The notes: generated by a model from the letters alone, not told the origin. A DNA stretch of 64,000 bases from Bacillus sp. V5-8f (GCF_002863565.1 NZ_PGUW01000017.1:95751-159750); one strand, 5' to 3'. Shown: positions 53,304-62,267, counted from the first letter of the stretch. A program made the numbers and translations.

Positions 53304-54614
53304 TTATGCGATCGTGGAGGAGCTTCCTAACTCTTTAAATGCATGTTCAACCGCGTTTAGAGTATTAAGAATATCCTCGTCCGTATGGGCGGTGGTGAGG
53401 AACCAAGCTTCATATTTAGAAGGGGCGAGATTGATTCCTTGGTGAAGCATGAGTTTAAAGAATTTAGCAAACATTTCACCATCTGTATTTTCCGCCTGTT
53501 CGTAGTTTTCCACTTTCTCATTAGTGAAGTAGATTGTCAGGGCACCTTTTAAGCGATTGACGGTGATAGACACACCGTATTGTTCTGCTGCCTGTAAGAT
53601 CCCCTTTTCAAGGATAGTGCCTAGTCTGTCCATTTCCTCATATACACCATCCTGCTTTAATACCTCTAGACAAGCAATGCCAGAGAGGATTGAAGCAGGA
53701 TTTCCAGCCATCGTTCCCGCCTGGTACGCGGGGCCAAGCGGAGCGACAGTTTCCATGATTTCCTTTTTACCGCCGTATGCCCCGATAGGAAGACCACCGC
53801 CAATAATTTTTCCGAGGGCTGTTAAGTCAGGCTGAATTCCGAGCAAATCCTGGGCTCCCCCATACATAAAACGAAACGCGGTGATGACCTCGTCGAAGAT
53901 TACCAGTGCGCCAGCTTCGTGAGTTAGTTCAACAACCGATTCAAGGAATCCTGGTTTCGGCTCGACAATTCCGAAGTTCCCTACTATAGGTTCGACCAGG
54001 ACAGCTGCAATTTGGTCTCCCCATTTAGCGAGGGCGTCCTTAAACGGCTCGATATCATTAAAAGGAACCGTAATCACTTCTTGTGCAATGCTTTTCGGTA
54101 CTCCTGCTGAATCCGGTGTGCCTAATGTAGAAGGCCCTGACCCTGCTGCAACTAGAACCAGATCAGAATGGCCGTGGTAGCAGCCGGCAAATTTGATCAC
54201 TTTGTCCCGTCCGGTGTAAGCCCTGGCAACTCGGATTGTTGTCATGACTGCCTCTGTTCCCGAATTGACAAAACGGACTTTTTCGAGGAAAGGCATGGCC
54301 CCTTTTAACATCTTGGCAAACTCTACTTCGTGCGGGGTAGGGGTACCATAAAGCACCCCGGTTTGAGCCGCGCGCGTGATTGCTTCTGTAATATGGGGGT
54401 GTGCATGGCCAGTAATAATTGGGCCGTAAGCTGCCAAAAAATCAATATATTTATTTCCATCAACATCCCAGAAGTAGGCACCTTCAGCGCGTTCCATTAC
54501 TACTGGTGAACCGCCGCCTACTGCCTTGTAAGAACGGGAAGGGCTGTTCACTCCTCCAACGATATGTTCTAAAGCTTCCTTATGTAAATTGTCAGAATTC
54601 GTAAATTTCATCAT
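53304..54614 (-). CDS. hemL: Glutamate-1-semialdehyde 2,1-aminomutase
   Basis: A 436-residue PLP enzyme that converts glutamate-1-semialdehyde to 5-aminolevulinate, the tetrapyrrole precursor. It shows [48 protein letters not shown] and the PLP lysine in [24 protein letters not shown] lies six bases before the first of two ATG codons. It is the gsaB paralogue position of B. subtilis (between ygaD and ygaE/bcp), so a second copy in a hemAXCDBL operon may exist elsewhere. Confidence 0.93.
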   Translation of the reverse strand: MMKFTNSDNLHKEALEHIVGGVNSPSRSYKAVGGGSPVVMERAEGAYFWDVDGNKYIDFLAAYGPIITGHAHPHITEAITRAAQTGVLYGTPTPHEVEFAKMLKGAMPFLEKVRFVNSGTEAVMTTIRVARAYTGRDKVIKFAGCYHGHSDLVLVAAGSGPSTLGTPDSAGVPKSIAQEVITVPFNDIEPFKDALAKWGDQIAAVLVEPIVGNFGIVEPKPGFLESVVELTHEAGALVIFDEVITAFRFMYGGAQDLLGIQPDLTALGKIIGGGLPIGAYGGKKEIMETVAPLGPAYQAGTMAGNPASILSGIACLEVLKQDGVYEEMDRLGTILEKGILQAAEQYGVSITVNRLKGALTIYFTNEKVENYEQAENTDGEMFAKFFKLMLHQGINLAPSKYEAWFLTTAHTDEDILNTLNAVEHAFKELGSSSTIA

Positions 54615-54781
54615 GGATTGCCTCCTATCTTTCCTGCAAAATCACCAACTTCCATTCTATCATCTTTTTAATAAAAAATCCGTAAAGGGTGATTGGTACC
54701 TATGCAAATGGATTGTTTTCATGCCCATGATTGGATAAACTATTTTCCTAGGGTTAGTTGACCGTATGGAGGAATCTAATA

Positions 54782-55807
54782 ATGAGCAATGCGATCGAAG
54801 TGAAGCAGCTGCGAAAAGAATTTAAAGTATTTTCAAGCAGAGCCGGATTAAAGGGGGCGTTTCGTGATCTGTTTACACGAAACTATAAAATCGTCCCGGC
54901 AGTTAACGATATAAATTTTACCGTTAAACAGGGGGAAATGGTTGCCTATATAGGTGAAAACGGGGCAGGGAAATCTACTACAATCAAAATGCTGACAGGC
55001 ATCCTCACTCCTACTTCCGGCAGTGTCAGGGTTAACGGAATGGATCCGCACAGAGAACGGGAGAAATTCGCCAGGACGATCGGTGTGGTGTTTGGTCAGC
55101 GTTCACAGCTGTGGTGGGACATCGCCGTCCAGGAGTCTTTTCGTTTATTGAAAAAGGTTTATAAGGTGCCGGATGAACAATATGAGGAACATATGGGCCA
55201 TATTATCGAGACCCTTGCTATCGGCCCGCTGCTTGATAAGCCTGTCCGTAAATTGTCCCTCGGTCAGAGGATGAGGTGTGAGCTTGCTGCAGCATTAATT
55301 CACAATCCGCCTCTTTTGTTTCTTGATGAACCGACAATAGGACTTGACGTACTGGTTAAAGTGAAAATCCGCCAGTTTCTGAAGGAAATTAATCAAAAAT
55401 ATAACACAACCATTCTGTTGACTACACATGACCTTGCGGATATCGAGGCAGTGTGCGACAGGGTTGTTATGTTAGACGAAGGAAACATTATTTACGACGG
55501 CGGATTACAGAGCCTGAAAAACAATTGGGCCGAAGAAAAAGAGATCCATTTTCAATTCCTGGAAGAAGTAGGGTTATCGGAATTGAAGTCATTACCGCTC
55601 CAGTTTGAAACCATTTGGGATTACGATGAGAAAAATCAAACCTATATCGCCTATGTAAAAGAAGAAAGAGATAATATTTCGCAGTTGATTTCGGCGGTTG
55701 TGTCTCATTTTAAAATTAAAGATGTTAACATACTTGAAACGTCAATTGAAGAAATCGTTCGGAATATTTATGAACAGGGAATGTCCTCTACAGGGCGTGG
55801 AGTATAA
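54782..55807 (+). CDS. ABC transporter ATP-binding protein (COG4586 type)
   Basis: A 341-residue ATPase. It has Walker A GENGAGKST (about residue 59), the Q-loop VFGQRSQLWWDI, signature LSLGQRMRCELAAAL, Walker B LLFLDEPTIGLD and TTHDL. The QRSQLWWD block is typical of the COG4586 exporters that pair with two ABC-2 permeases of the COG4587 and COG3694 types, exactly the two genes that follow. The ATG at 54782 follows GGAGG; a TTG eight codons upstream lies before that site. Substrate unknown. Confidence 0.9.
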   Translation: MSNAIEVKQLRKEFKVFSSRAGLKGAFRDLFTRNYKIVPAVNDINFTVKQGEMVAYIGENGAGKSTTIKMLTGILTPTSGSVRVNGMDPHREREKFARTIGVVFGQRSQLWWDIAVQESFRLLKKVYKVPDEQYEEHMGHIIETLAIGPLLDKPVRKLSLGQRMRCELAAALIHNPPLLFLDEPTIGLDVLVKVKIRQFLKEINQKYNTTILLTTHDLADIEAVCDRVVMLDEGNIIYDGGLQSLKNNWAEEKEIHFQFLEEVGLSELKSLPLQFETIWDYDEKNQTYIAYVKEERDNISQLISAVVSHFKIKDVNILETSIEEIVRNIYEQGMSSTGRGV

Positions 55808-55914
55808 ACAGCCGAACCTGAGGGTTAGGTCTCATTTCATTGCTCAATTTTTCACTTAAACAACAATTTTCTGCTAAAAGATTTTGTTATATATGTAGGT
55901 AAGGAGAGAAGACC

Positions 55915-56706
55915 TTGGGAAAATATCTTGAAATGATCCGCATCCGGTTTCTAATGATGCTGGCGTATCGGACGGATTACTACACAGGAATTTTAATCTA
56001 TAGCATTAATATAGGGGCCTACTATTTCCTGTGGAAAGCCATTTATGGCGATAAGGGCTCGCTTGAAGGTTTATCGATCTTGCAAATGACGACGTATGTT
56101 GCGATTGCGTGGATGGCCCGGGCGTTTTACTTCAATAATCTTGACCGGGAAATCGCGGTTGAAATCAAGGAAGGCAAGGTTGCTGTCGAATTAATTAGGC
56201 CCTATAACTACCTAGGAATGAAAACGATGCAAGGGCTTGGGGAGGGCATTTTCCGATTCTTCTTCTTCTCAATCCCAGGGATGTTGTTGGTGTCGTTGAT
56301 CTTTCCTGTTGATATCCCGAGTAAACCGGCTTTATGGGGCTATTTTGGTATTTCATTGCTTTTGAGCTTCATTATCAATACACAAATCAACCTGCTGACA
56401 GGCATCACTACATTTTTCTTCTATAATAATGCCGGCTTGATAAGAGCTAAGCGGGTTGTCATCGACTTGTTTTCTGGCTTGCTTTTACCTATCAGCTTCT
56501 ACCCTTTTTGGGCACAGGAGATTATGAAGTATCTGCCCTTTCAAGGCATTAGCTATATTCCAAGTATGATTTTTACAGGTGGATTCGAGCGTGCAGACAT
56601 CTTACAAGCCTTGTTGCTGCAAGCCATCTGGGTGTTTGTGTTATTTATCCCGATCCAATTTCTTTGGATAGTGGCTAAAAAGCAGCTCATTATTCAAGGA
56701 GGCTGA
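55915..56706 (+). CDS. ABC-2 family transporter permease (COG4587 type)
   Basis: A 263-residue membrane protein with six hydrophobic segments and a conserved cytosolic LDREIAVEIKEGKVAVELIR stretch that is common to this permease pair. The likely start is TTG at 55915, about eight bases after AAGGAGAG. It stands five bases before the second permease, so the two are coupled and probably form a heterodimer driven by the preceding ATPase. Confidence 0.85.
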   Translation: MGKYLEMIRIRFLMMLAYRTDYYTGILIYSINIGAYYFLWKAIYGDKGSLEGLSILQMTTYVAIAWMARAFYFNNLDREIAVEIKEGKVAVELIRPYNYLGMKTMQGLGEGIFRFFFFSIPGMLLVSLIFPVDIPSKPALWGYFGISLLLSFIINTQINLLTGITTFFFYNNAGLIRAKRVVIDLFSGLLLPISFYPFWAQEIMKYLPFQGISYIPSMIFTGGFERADILQALLLQAIWVFVLFIPIQFLWIVAKKQLIIQGG

Positions 56707-56710
56707 CGCC

Positions 56711-57496
56711 ATGTTTTATGTATCGATGTTTTTTCAATATATGGGCCAGTATATGAAAACCAGGCTCCAATATCGGGCCGACCTTGTTTTGGAAATATTG
56801 TCCGATTTGTTAAACCAGGCTGTCAATCTGGTGTTTATACTGGTGGTTTTTGGACATACACAGCTCCTTGCTGGATGGAGCAGAGATGAAATTATTTTTA
56901 TTTATGGATTTTTCTTAGTGCCTTATGCGATCTTTTCCTCGTTTTTTAACATTTGGGATTTTAACGATCGTTATATAGTTAAGGGAGAAATGGACCGGAT
57001 TCTGACGCGGCCGATTCACAGCTTGTTCCAAATCATACTGGAACGGATCGAGTTGGAATCCTTATTTGGGGCGGTTACAGGCCTTGTTGTGATTTTTTAT
57101 GCGGGCTCTGCGCTTGGGCTTGATATCGCATGGTATGATCCCTTCTTGTTTATTGTATTTGCTATTGGCGGTGCTTTAGCATACGGTGCCATCTTTATTG
57201 CGATTGCGAGCATTGGTTTTTGGTCGGATTCCAAAAATTCCATCATGCCGATGATGTACAATATTGGCAACTATGGACGCTATCCGGTCGATATCTATAA
57301 TAAGGTAATCCGGTTCGTGCTGACCTGGGTTTTACCGTTTGCCTTTGTGGGTGTATATCCCTCCGCCTACTTTTTAGGAAAAGAAGAATGGTATATGTAT
57401 TCATTTGCTACTCCAATAATAGGCGTAATTTTCTTCATGTTTTCAGTCGCAATATGGAACCAAGGAGTGAAAAGGTACAGGGGAGCAGGAAATTAA
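56711..57496 (+). CDS. ABC-2 family transporter permease (COG3694 type)
   Basis: A 261-residue membrane protein with six hydrophobic segments and the matching cytosolic block FNDRYIVKGEMDRILTRPIH. AAGGAGG lies immediately upstream. It completes a three-gene exporter with the two preceding genes. No terminator is obvious before the guanidine riboswitch begins about 100 bases later. Confidence 0.85.
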   Translation: MFYVSMFFQYMGQYMKTRLQYRADLVLEILSDLLNQAVNLVFILVVFGHTQLLAGWSRDEIIFIYGFFLVPYAIFSSFFNIWDFNDRYIVKGEMDRILTRPIHSLFQIILERIELESLFGAVTGLVVIFYAGSALGLDIAWYDPFLFIVFAIGGALAYGAIFIAIASIGFWSDSKNSIMPMMYNIGNYGRYPVDIYNKVIRFVLTWVLPFAFVGVYPSAYFLGKEEWYMYSFATPIIGVIFFMFSVAIWNQGVKRYRGAGN

Positions 57497-57593
57497 CAGC
57501 TCGATGTATTTTGATATAGGAAATCTATAAATTCATAGTGCTCAGTAAAAGTGCATACTAGCCAGAAATGCGAGTAAATAAAATAAAAACAGT

Positions 57594-57722
57594 TTTCTAG
57601 AATCCGCTGCGTTTATTCCATGGACTGGTCTCAGAGAAAACGGTAGCTAAGAGCTGTTACACGGAAGGATAAAAGCCTGGGAGAGGTACTGAAGAATAGT
57701 ATTCTCCCGGGCTATTTTTATT
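57594..57722 (+). promoter_or_regulatory. Guanidine-I (ykkC class) riboswitch with terminator
   Basis: The conserved landmarks are present in order: TCTAGAATCCG, CTGGTCTCAGAGAAAAC, then TTACACGGAAGGATAAAAG. The 3' part forms an intrinsic terminator, AGCCTGGGAGA (57674-57684) with TCTCCCGGGCT (57703-57713) and the tail ATTTTTATTT. Guanidinium binding stabilises the aptamer and permits read-through into the two SMR genes, whose homologues export guanidinium. Confidence 0.92.
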
Positions 57723-57750
57723 TGTAACAATGGGAAGGAGAGTTATCAGC

Positions 57751-58095
57751 ATGAATTCGGAATGGCTGAAGGTTGTTATGGCAGCTATATTTGAGGTGAT
57801 TTGGGTAAGTGGTTTAAAGCACGCCGATGGATTTTGGTCCTGGACTGGCACTGTAGTTGCAATCCTTATAAGTTTTGGTGGAATGATCATGGCTGGAAAA
57901 CGACTTCCCGCCGGGACGGTTTATGCAGTATTTGTCGGTTTGGGGACGGCAGGCACCGTTATCTCTGAAATGATCATCTTTGGTGAGCCATTTAAACTTT
58001 CCAAAGTCCTGTTGATATTGCTGCTTTTATCGGGAGTGATTGGGTTAAAAATTATAACAACAGAGGACAAAAAAGAAGAAGGGGCTGGTCGGTGA
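57751..58095 (+). CDS. ykkC: SMR-family guanidinium exporter subunit (YkkC/GdnC)
   Basis: A 114-residue, four-helix small multidrug resistance protein. The helix-1 glutamate is in AAIFEVIWVSGLKHADGFWS; GTVYAVFVGLGTAGTVISEM is the helix-3 signature. It works as a heterodimer with the next gene. The ATG at 57751 has AAGGAGAG eight bases upstream; an in-frame ATG at 57730 has no such site. The riboswitch shows that the natural substrate is guanidinium rather than drugs. Confidence 0.9.
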   Translation: MNSEWLKVVMAAIFEVIWVSGLKHADGFWSWTGTVVAILISFGGMIMAGKRLPAGTVYAVFVGLGTAGTVISEMIIFGEPFKLSKVLLILLLLSGVIGLKIITTEDKKEEGAGR

Positions 58096-58409
58096 TGGAA
58101 TGGGCTGTTTTGATTTTGGCAGGTTTATGCGAGATGTTGGGAGTTGTCATGATAAGCAAGTACCATCAAGAGAAAAATTGGCAATCACTAGTGCTCTTAT
58201 CCGCAGGGTTCGGGGCTAGTTTTTTGTTTCTTTCACTTGCGATGGAATCTTTGCCAATGGGAACAGCGTATGCCGTTTGGACTGGAATAGGAGCTTCGGG
58301 TGCGGCCATTCTGGGCATGGTCCTGTATGGTGAGTCTAGAGATTGGCTAAGGATATTATTTATTGTTGTAATTCTAGCTGCTGCGGTCGGTTTAAAAATC
58401 GTGTCCTAA
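58092..58409 (+). CDS. ykkD: SMR-family guanidinium exporter subunit (YkkD/GdnD)
   Basis: A 105-residue four-helix SMR protein with the helix-1 glutamate in GLCEMLGVVMISKYH and the helix-3 block GTAYAVWTGIGASGAAILGM. It starts four bases before the end of the first subunit gene (overlapping ATGA), so the two subunits are made in equal amounts. Opposite-topology pairing is expected for the family. Confidence 0.9.
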   Translation: MMEWAVLILAGLCEMLGVVMISKYHQEKNWQSLVLLSAGFGASFLFLSLAMESLPMGTAYAVWTGIGASGAAILGMVLYGESRDWLRILFIVVILAAAVGLKIVS

Positions 58410-58479
58410 AGCCCTAAAAAATTGGTGACTAGTTCTAAGAATTTTTGAGTGGAAAAGTGTAAGGCGCCAGCCGTACACC

Positions 58480-58701
58480 CTATTTACTCTCCTTTTTCGC
58501 CTTTTCAATATCCTTTGCTATTTCATCCGAAATATCATTTGAAATACCAGAAGCTGCCTTTTTAAACTCACGGAGAGAATTTCCTGCTGCCCGGCCTATT
58601 TCTGGCAATTTACTGGGTCCAATCACGATCAAGGCTGCAATTAGTATGAGGATTAAACCAGGAAATCCAATATTTGGAAGCGCATTTTCAACTCCTATCA
58701 T
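58480..58701 (-). CDS. tatA: Twin-arginine translocase subunit TatA
   Basis: A 73-residue protein with one N-terminal helix and the TatA signature IGPSKLPEIGRAAGNSLREF, then an amphipathic and acidic/basic tail. TatA oligomers form the channel for folded proteins with TatC. No tatC is in the window. It could be a TatAc/TatAy-type extra copy. It is divergent from the K+ channel gene. Confidence 0.9.
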   Translation of the reverse strand: MIGVENALPNIGFPGLILILIAALIVIGPSKLPEIGRAAGNSLREFKKAASGISNDISDEIAKDIEKAKKESK

Positions 58702-58809
58702 TGTTGGGATTATAAGTGTATTATAGCCCCTTTAAATTAATATTGGCATATTAGCTTTTGATGGGGAGTAGAAATAGGGGTAAACAGGCCTTTTGGGAGA
58801 AGGTGAAGA

Positions 58810-59229
58810 ATGGCATTTTATCTATTAATGTCCCTGATCGTCTATTGTATGGTCATGAGCATTCGGACTATCTTTGTAGAAGAAAAGAGTGAGAAGAAAT
58901 TTTCGTTAGAAAATCTTATATGGATTGCTAATTTATATGGAACTATTTTAATTGGGTTCGCAATGATTTATTTATTGTTTGAGTTGAACCATTATGCAGT
59001 AATTCTTGATAGCGGCATGAGAGTCCAAGAAGATTTTTTCAAACAGCTGGAAACTTCCTTTTATTTCAGTGCTATGACGATGTTTTCGGTGGGATATGGT
59101 GATGTAAGCCCAATAGGGATCGGCAGGATTATTGCTGCGGTAGAAGCATTTGTTGGGTACACCTTACCCGCTGCCTTTTTAATTCGGACTGTGATAGAGT
59201 TTGAACAACATGAGCGGAAGGATGTTTGA
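58810..59229 (+). CDS. Two-helix potassium channel
   Basis: A 139-residue membrane protein of the Ion_trans_2 type. It has an N-terminal helix, a second helix (NLYGTILIGFAMIYLLFEL), a pore loop with selectivity filter SVGYGDVSP (about residue 96-104) and a final helix (AAVEAFVGYTLPAAFLIRTV). It lacks a cytosolic RCK or cyclic-nucleotide domain, so gating is unknown. GGAGAAGG precedes the ATG. Partner of no obvious operon. Confidence 0.85.
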   Translation: MAFYLLMSLIVYCMVMSIRTIFVEEKSEKKFSLENLIWIANLYGTILIGFAMIYLLFELNHYAVILDSGMRVQEDFFKQLETSFYFSAMTMFSVGYGDVSPIGIGRIIAAVEAFVGYTLPAAFLIRTVIEFEQHERKDV

Positions 59230-59292
59230 AAGTTGTTTTTACCGGCATTATTGGGTAGGCTTACCTTGAAGAATAGAAATGGGGTGGGCTAA

Positions 59293-59757
59293 TTGTCAGC
59301 AAAAACCGGAGAAATAGCACCAAACTTTACACTTCCATCAGCAGATGGTGAACAGGTTTCACTTCAGGACTTTAGAGGGAAGTATGTTGTGCTTTATTTT
59401 TATCCTAAGGATATGACACCTGGCTGTACAACGGAAGCATGTGATTTTCGGGATCAGCATGAAAAATTTGAGGAGTTGGATGCGGTGATTGTCGGAATCA
59501 GTCCGGATCCTGCTGAAAGACATGTTAAGTTCATCGAAAAGCATGGATTGCCGTTCACTCTTCTGGCAGATGTGGAACATCAAGCCGCAGAGAAGTATGG
59601 GGTTTGGAAGTTAAAGAAAAACTTTGGCAAGGAATACATGGGTATAGAGCGCTCAACATTTTTAATTGATAAAGAGGGCGTTCTTGTAAAAGAGTGGCGG
59701 AATGTAAAAGTTAAAGGACATGTCGAGGAAGCACTAGAGTATCTGAAAGGTCATTGA
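59293..59757 (+). CDS. bcp: Thioredoxin-dependent thiol peroxidase Bcp (YgaF)
   Basis: A 154-residue peroxiredoxin. The active site TPGCTTEACDFRD carries the peroxidatic cysteine (about 45) and the resolving cysteine five residues later. RSTFLIDKEGVLVKEWRNVK is the C-terminal family block. It reduces organic and hydrogen peroxides in the cytosol with thioredoxin. The TTG start follows GGGGTGGG. In B. subtilis ygaF lies directly before perR; here two metabolic genes stand between. Confidence 0.93.
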   Translation: MSAKTGEIAPNFTLPSADGEQVSLQDFRGKYVVLYFYPKDMTPGCTTEACDFRDQHEKFEELDAVIVGISPDPAERHVKFIEKHGLPFTLLADVEHQAAEKYGVWKLKKNFGKEYMGIERSTFLIDKEGVLVKEWRNVKVKGHVEEALEYLKGH

Positions 59758-59761
59758 ACCC

Positions 59762-59807
59762 GCCAGTTAGATATTTAGTGTATCAAACGACTGGCAAGTT
59801 TTTTTGC
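59762..59807 (+). terminator. Intrinsic terminator of bcp
   Basis: GCCAGT/ACTGGC around a 22-base loop, then AAGTTTTTTTG. Confidence 0.7.
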
Positions 59808-59901
59808 CCTTTTTTTCCAGGTAGAGGCATTTGTCTCATGCAATTTTTATATAAAGGAATATGCTTTAAGTAAGGGAATACCTCCTCAAAGTTATTCTTT
59901 C

Positions 59902-59934
59902 GCGTAGGCTATATGCTTGCGCTTTTTTTATTTT
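59902..59934 (+). terminator. Second terminator-like hairpin with no gene in front
   Basis: GCGTAGGC/GCTTGCGC (8 bp, two wobbles, 5-base loop) is followed by TTTTTTTATTTT. It lies 145 bases past bcp. In the same 400-base gap a GTGC-GGTCAC/GTGACC-GCAC hairpin stands at 60011-60038. No gene is seen; an unrecognised short RNA or a second terminator of bcp is possible. Confidence 0.55.
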
Positions 59935-60159
59935 GGATCAGTAATTACAATAATCAGGCGACGTAACGGACAATTTAGGAGCAACGCAGAATACTGGTAA
60001 ATTACAGCTAGTGCTTGGTCACGTATGTGTGACCGCACCTCGATCCAACCTCTGCCTTTCCAAGGCTCGTTAACCGGCGCGTTTTCTTTATTCCTGCAGC
60101 CGTGTTAAATGGTAAAATATCATTAAGGAAATTACATAACTCATTGGAGGGAAAATGTT

Positions 60160-61110
60160 ATGAAAGTACTATCAACGCTAATTCCACCGGATTTTCTTCA
60201 GGCGGACATGCAGGAGAAATTTCCTTCTCACCAATTCTATTTTCAAAAAGGATTGCCACTAGAAGATGAAGGATTGATTAATGCTGAGATTCTGATTACG
60301 TATGGGGAAGATTTAACGGAAGCCCATATAAAAAAGGCGCAAAACCTTAAATGGATTATGGTCATGTCTGCAGGCCTTGAGAAGATGCCATTTCATATAA
60401 TTGCGGAGAAAAATGTCCTCGTTACCAACGCGCGAGGAATTCACAAGACCCCAATGGCGGAATATACAATCGGCGTACTTCTTCAATATGAAAAACAACA
60501 AAAACTTCTTGCGGAAAATGAAGCCCTGGAAAAATGGGACCGAAGAATAGGGGTTGGGGAGTTGCATGAAAAGACAATGCTAATTCTCGGTCCGGGTGCA
60601 ATAGGGAGCGAGATAGCCCGGCTTGCCAAAGCTTTTAATATGAACACAATTGGTGTCAACAAGAGCGGGAAGCAGGTAGAATATATTGATTTCATCCATA
60701 GTTTACCCGAGCTGCTTGCTATCCTTCCACAAGCGGACTATGTCGTTTCTGTCCTCCCCAGCACGAAAGAGACACAAGGATTGTTAAAGGATGAACACTT
60801 CTCGAGAATGAAGAAACAAGCTGTTTTTGTAAATATAGGACGTGGAGATCTTTATGATGAGGACACCTTGTTAACGGCCTTGCGCACCCAAACAATTGCC
60901 CATGCCGTGCTGGATGTATTTTGCCACGAACCTCTGCCAGCAGGACACCCTTTTTGGTCCATGAAAAATGTCACAGTGACTCCGCATCTTTCAAGCAAAA
61001 CAAAACAATATCTTCCAAGGTCGTTTGAAATTTTCGAGCACAATTTTAAGGAATATTTGAATGGCGGTAATAAGTATATTAATGTAATCGATCCGAAAAG
61101 GGGATATTAA
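60160..61110 (+). CDS. D-isomer-specific 2-hydroxyacid dehydrogenase
   Basis: A 316-residue NAD(P)-dependent dehydrogenase. It has the cofactor motif ILGPGAIGSEIARLAKAF (about residue 142-159), the catalytic Arg region YVVSVLPSTKETQGLL, FVNIGRGDLYDEDTL and the catalytic His in MKNVTVTPHLSSK. Substrate (glycerate, hydroxypyruvate, glyoxylate or another 2-oxoacid) cannot be read. GGAGGG precedes the ATG. Its stop is two bases before the start of the adenosyltransferase gene, so the two are co-translated. Confidence 0.9.
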   Translation: MKVLSTLIPPDFLQADMQEKFPSHQFYFQKGLPLEDEGLINAEILITYGEDLTEAHIKKAQNLKWIMVMSAGLEKMPFHIIAEKNVLVTNARGIHKTPMAEYTIGVLLQYEKQQKLLAENEALEKWDRRIGVGELHEKTMLILGPGAIGSEIARLAKAFNMNTIGVNKSGKQVEYIDFIHSLPELLAILPQADYVVSVLPSTKETQGLLKDEHFSRMKKQAVFVNIGRGDLYDEDTLLTALRTQTIAHAVLDVFCHEPLPAGHPFWSMKNVTVTPHLSSKTKQYLPRSFEIFEHNFKEYLNGGNKYINVIDPKRGY

Positions 61111-61112
61111 TC

Positions 61113-61661
61113 ATGAAAATATATACAAAAACTGGAGACAAAGGCACGACTTCGCTTATATATGGAAGCCGTGTTTCAAAAAACGATAACCGAGTAGAGG
61201 CATATGGTACTTGTGATGAGGCAAATTCCATGATTGGCCTTGCATTAAGTTATCTAAATAACGAAAGTTTTGCAGGTAAAGAGAATATAATAGAAGTGTT
61301 CCATAAAGTCCAGACAGCTTTATTCCATGTTGGGGCCGAGCTTGCTACTCCTGTAGGAAAGGAAATCAAGTGGAAGCTTAAGGATGAGGATATCGCTGCA
61401 CTCGAGGCAGCGATTGACCGATGGGATGCTTCCCTTCCCGCGTTATCGAATTTTGTGTTACCAGGAGGGCATCCGGCAGGTGCGTCATTCCATATGGCCA
61501 GGACAATCGTACGCAGATCAGAACGTTGTGCCGTATCAATAGGAGATAGTGTTTCCCCTCTCGTGCTGGCTTATTTAAATCGTTTATCAGATCTGTTATT
61601 TGTAGCTGCCAGACTTGTCAATTCGAAATTAGGGGCTACAGAACCGACACTGCACCAGTGA
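61113..61661 (+). CDS. Cob(I)yrinic acid a,c-diamide adenosyltransferase, PduO type
   Basis: A 182-residue four-helix-bundle enzyme that transfers the adenosyl group of ATP to cob(I)alamin. Key blocks are KIYTKTGDKGTTSLIYGSRV (ATP site), EAYGTCDEANSMIGLA, FVLPGGHPAGASFHMARTIV and RRSERCAVS with LNRLSDLLFVAAR. Same family as YvqK of B. subtilis. It is coupled to the dehydrogenase upstream, with the ATG two bases after that stop. No cobalamin riboswitch was found in front of the pair. Confidence 0.92.
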   Translation: MKIYTKTGDKGTTSLIYGSRVSKNDNRVEAYGTCDEANSMIGLALSYLNNESFAGKENIIEVFHKVQTALFHVGAELATPVGKEIKWKLKDEDIAALEAAIDRWDASLPALSNFVLPGGHPAGASFHMARTIVRRSERCAVSIGDSVSPLVLAYLNRLSDLLFVAARLVNSKLGATEPTLHQ

Positions 61662-61709
61662 AACGGATTAAATTACCAGTGTTTTTATTCTTTAATCGTA
61701 GTAGATATA

Positions 61710-61756
61710 TTGACAAACAGAAGAACGGGAATGTACACTAATTATAAACATTATAA
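61710..61756 (+). promoter_or_regulatory. perR promoter with PerR box
   Basis: TTGACA (61710-61715) and TACACT (61734-61739) are separated by 18 bases. TTATAAACATTATAA at 61742-61756 differs from the PerR box TTATAATNATTATAA at one position and covers the transcription start, so PerR should repress its own gene until peroxide oxidises it. Confidence 0.85.
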
Positions 61757-61796
61757 AGTAAGAATTTTTTTATTTAAGAAAAAGAGGTGGATGACG

Positions 61797-62234
61797 GTGT
61801 CTGAAACACAGCTTAAAGAAGCATTGGATGCATTGAAGGATACCGGAGTCAGGATTACTCCCCAACGTCATGCGATACTGGAATATTTAATAAACTCAAT
61901 GTCACATCCTACAGCCGATGATATTTATAAGGCGCTGGAAGGGAAATTCCCTAACATGAGTGTGGCAACGGTTTATAATAACCTGAGAGTATTTCGCGAG
62001 GTTGGATTGGTAAAAGAGTTGACTTACGGAGATTCTTCCAGCAGGTTTGATTTTGTTACCACAAACCATTATCATGTGATTTGTCAAAATTGTGGAAAGA
62101 TCGTTGATTTTCATTACCCTGGATTGGACGAAGTGGAGCATTTAGCTTCCCATGTTACAGGTTTTAAAATCAGCCATCATCGTATGGAAATTTACGGTGA
62201 TTGTCCTGAATGTTCTGCTAAAGAAGCACATTAA
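61797..62234 (+). CDS. perR: Peroxide-responsive repressor PerR
   Basis: A 145-residue Fur-family repressor, the same length as B. subtilis PerR. The DNA-binding helix is in [20 protein letters not shown]; the regulatory metal residues (His37 in SMSHPTADD, then HYH near 91-93) and two CxxC zinc pairs (CQNCG and CPECS) are present. Fe2+-bound PerR is oxidised on histidine by H2O2 and releases DNA. The GTG at 61797 has GAGGTGG six bases upstream; the ATG six bases earlier is too close. Autoregulated through the upstream PerR box. Confidence 0.96.
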   Translation: MSETQLKEALDALKDTGVRITPQRHAILEYLINSMSHPTADDIYKALEGKFPNMSVATVYNNLRVFREVGLVKELTYGDSSSRFDFVTTNHYHVICQNCGKIVDFHYPGLDEVEHLASHVTGFKISHHRMEIYGDCPECSAKEAH

Positions 62235-62267
62235 AAAAGTTCCGCCGATACTGGTAGGAACTTTTTT
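62233..62267. terminator. Terminator between perR and ygzB
   Basis: AAAAAAGTTCC pairs with GGAACTTTTTT (11 bp) around a 13-base loop; A- and T-runs make it usable for both convergent genes. Confidence 0.88.

Noticed and set aside
59950..60130. Cobalamin riboswitch ahead of the adenosyltransferase pair
   Set aside because: The conserved B12-box and core blocks are not recognisable; only unrelated hairpins are present.
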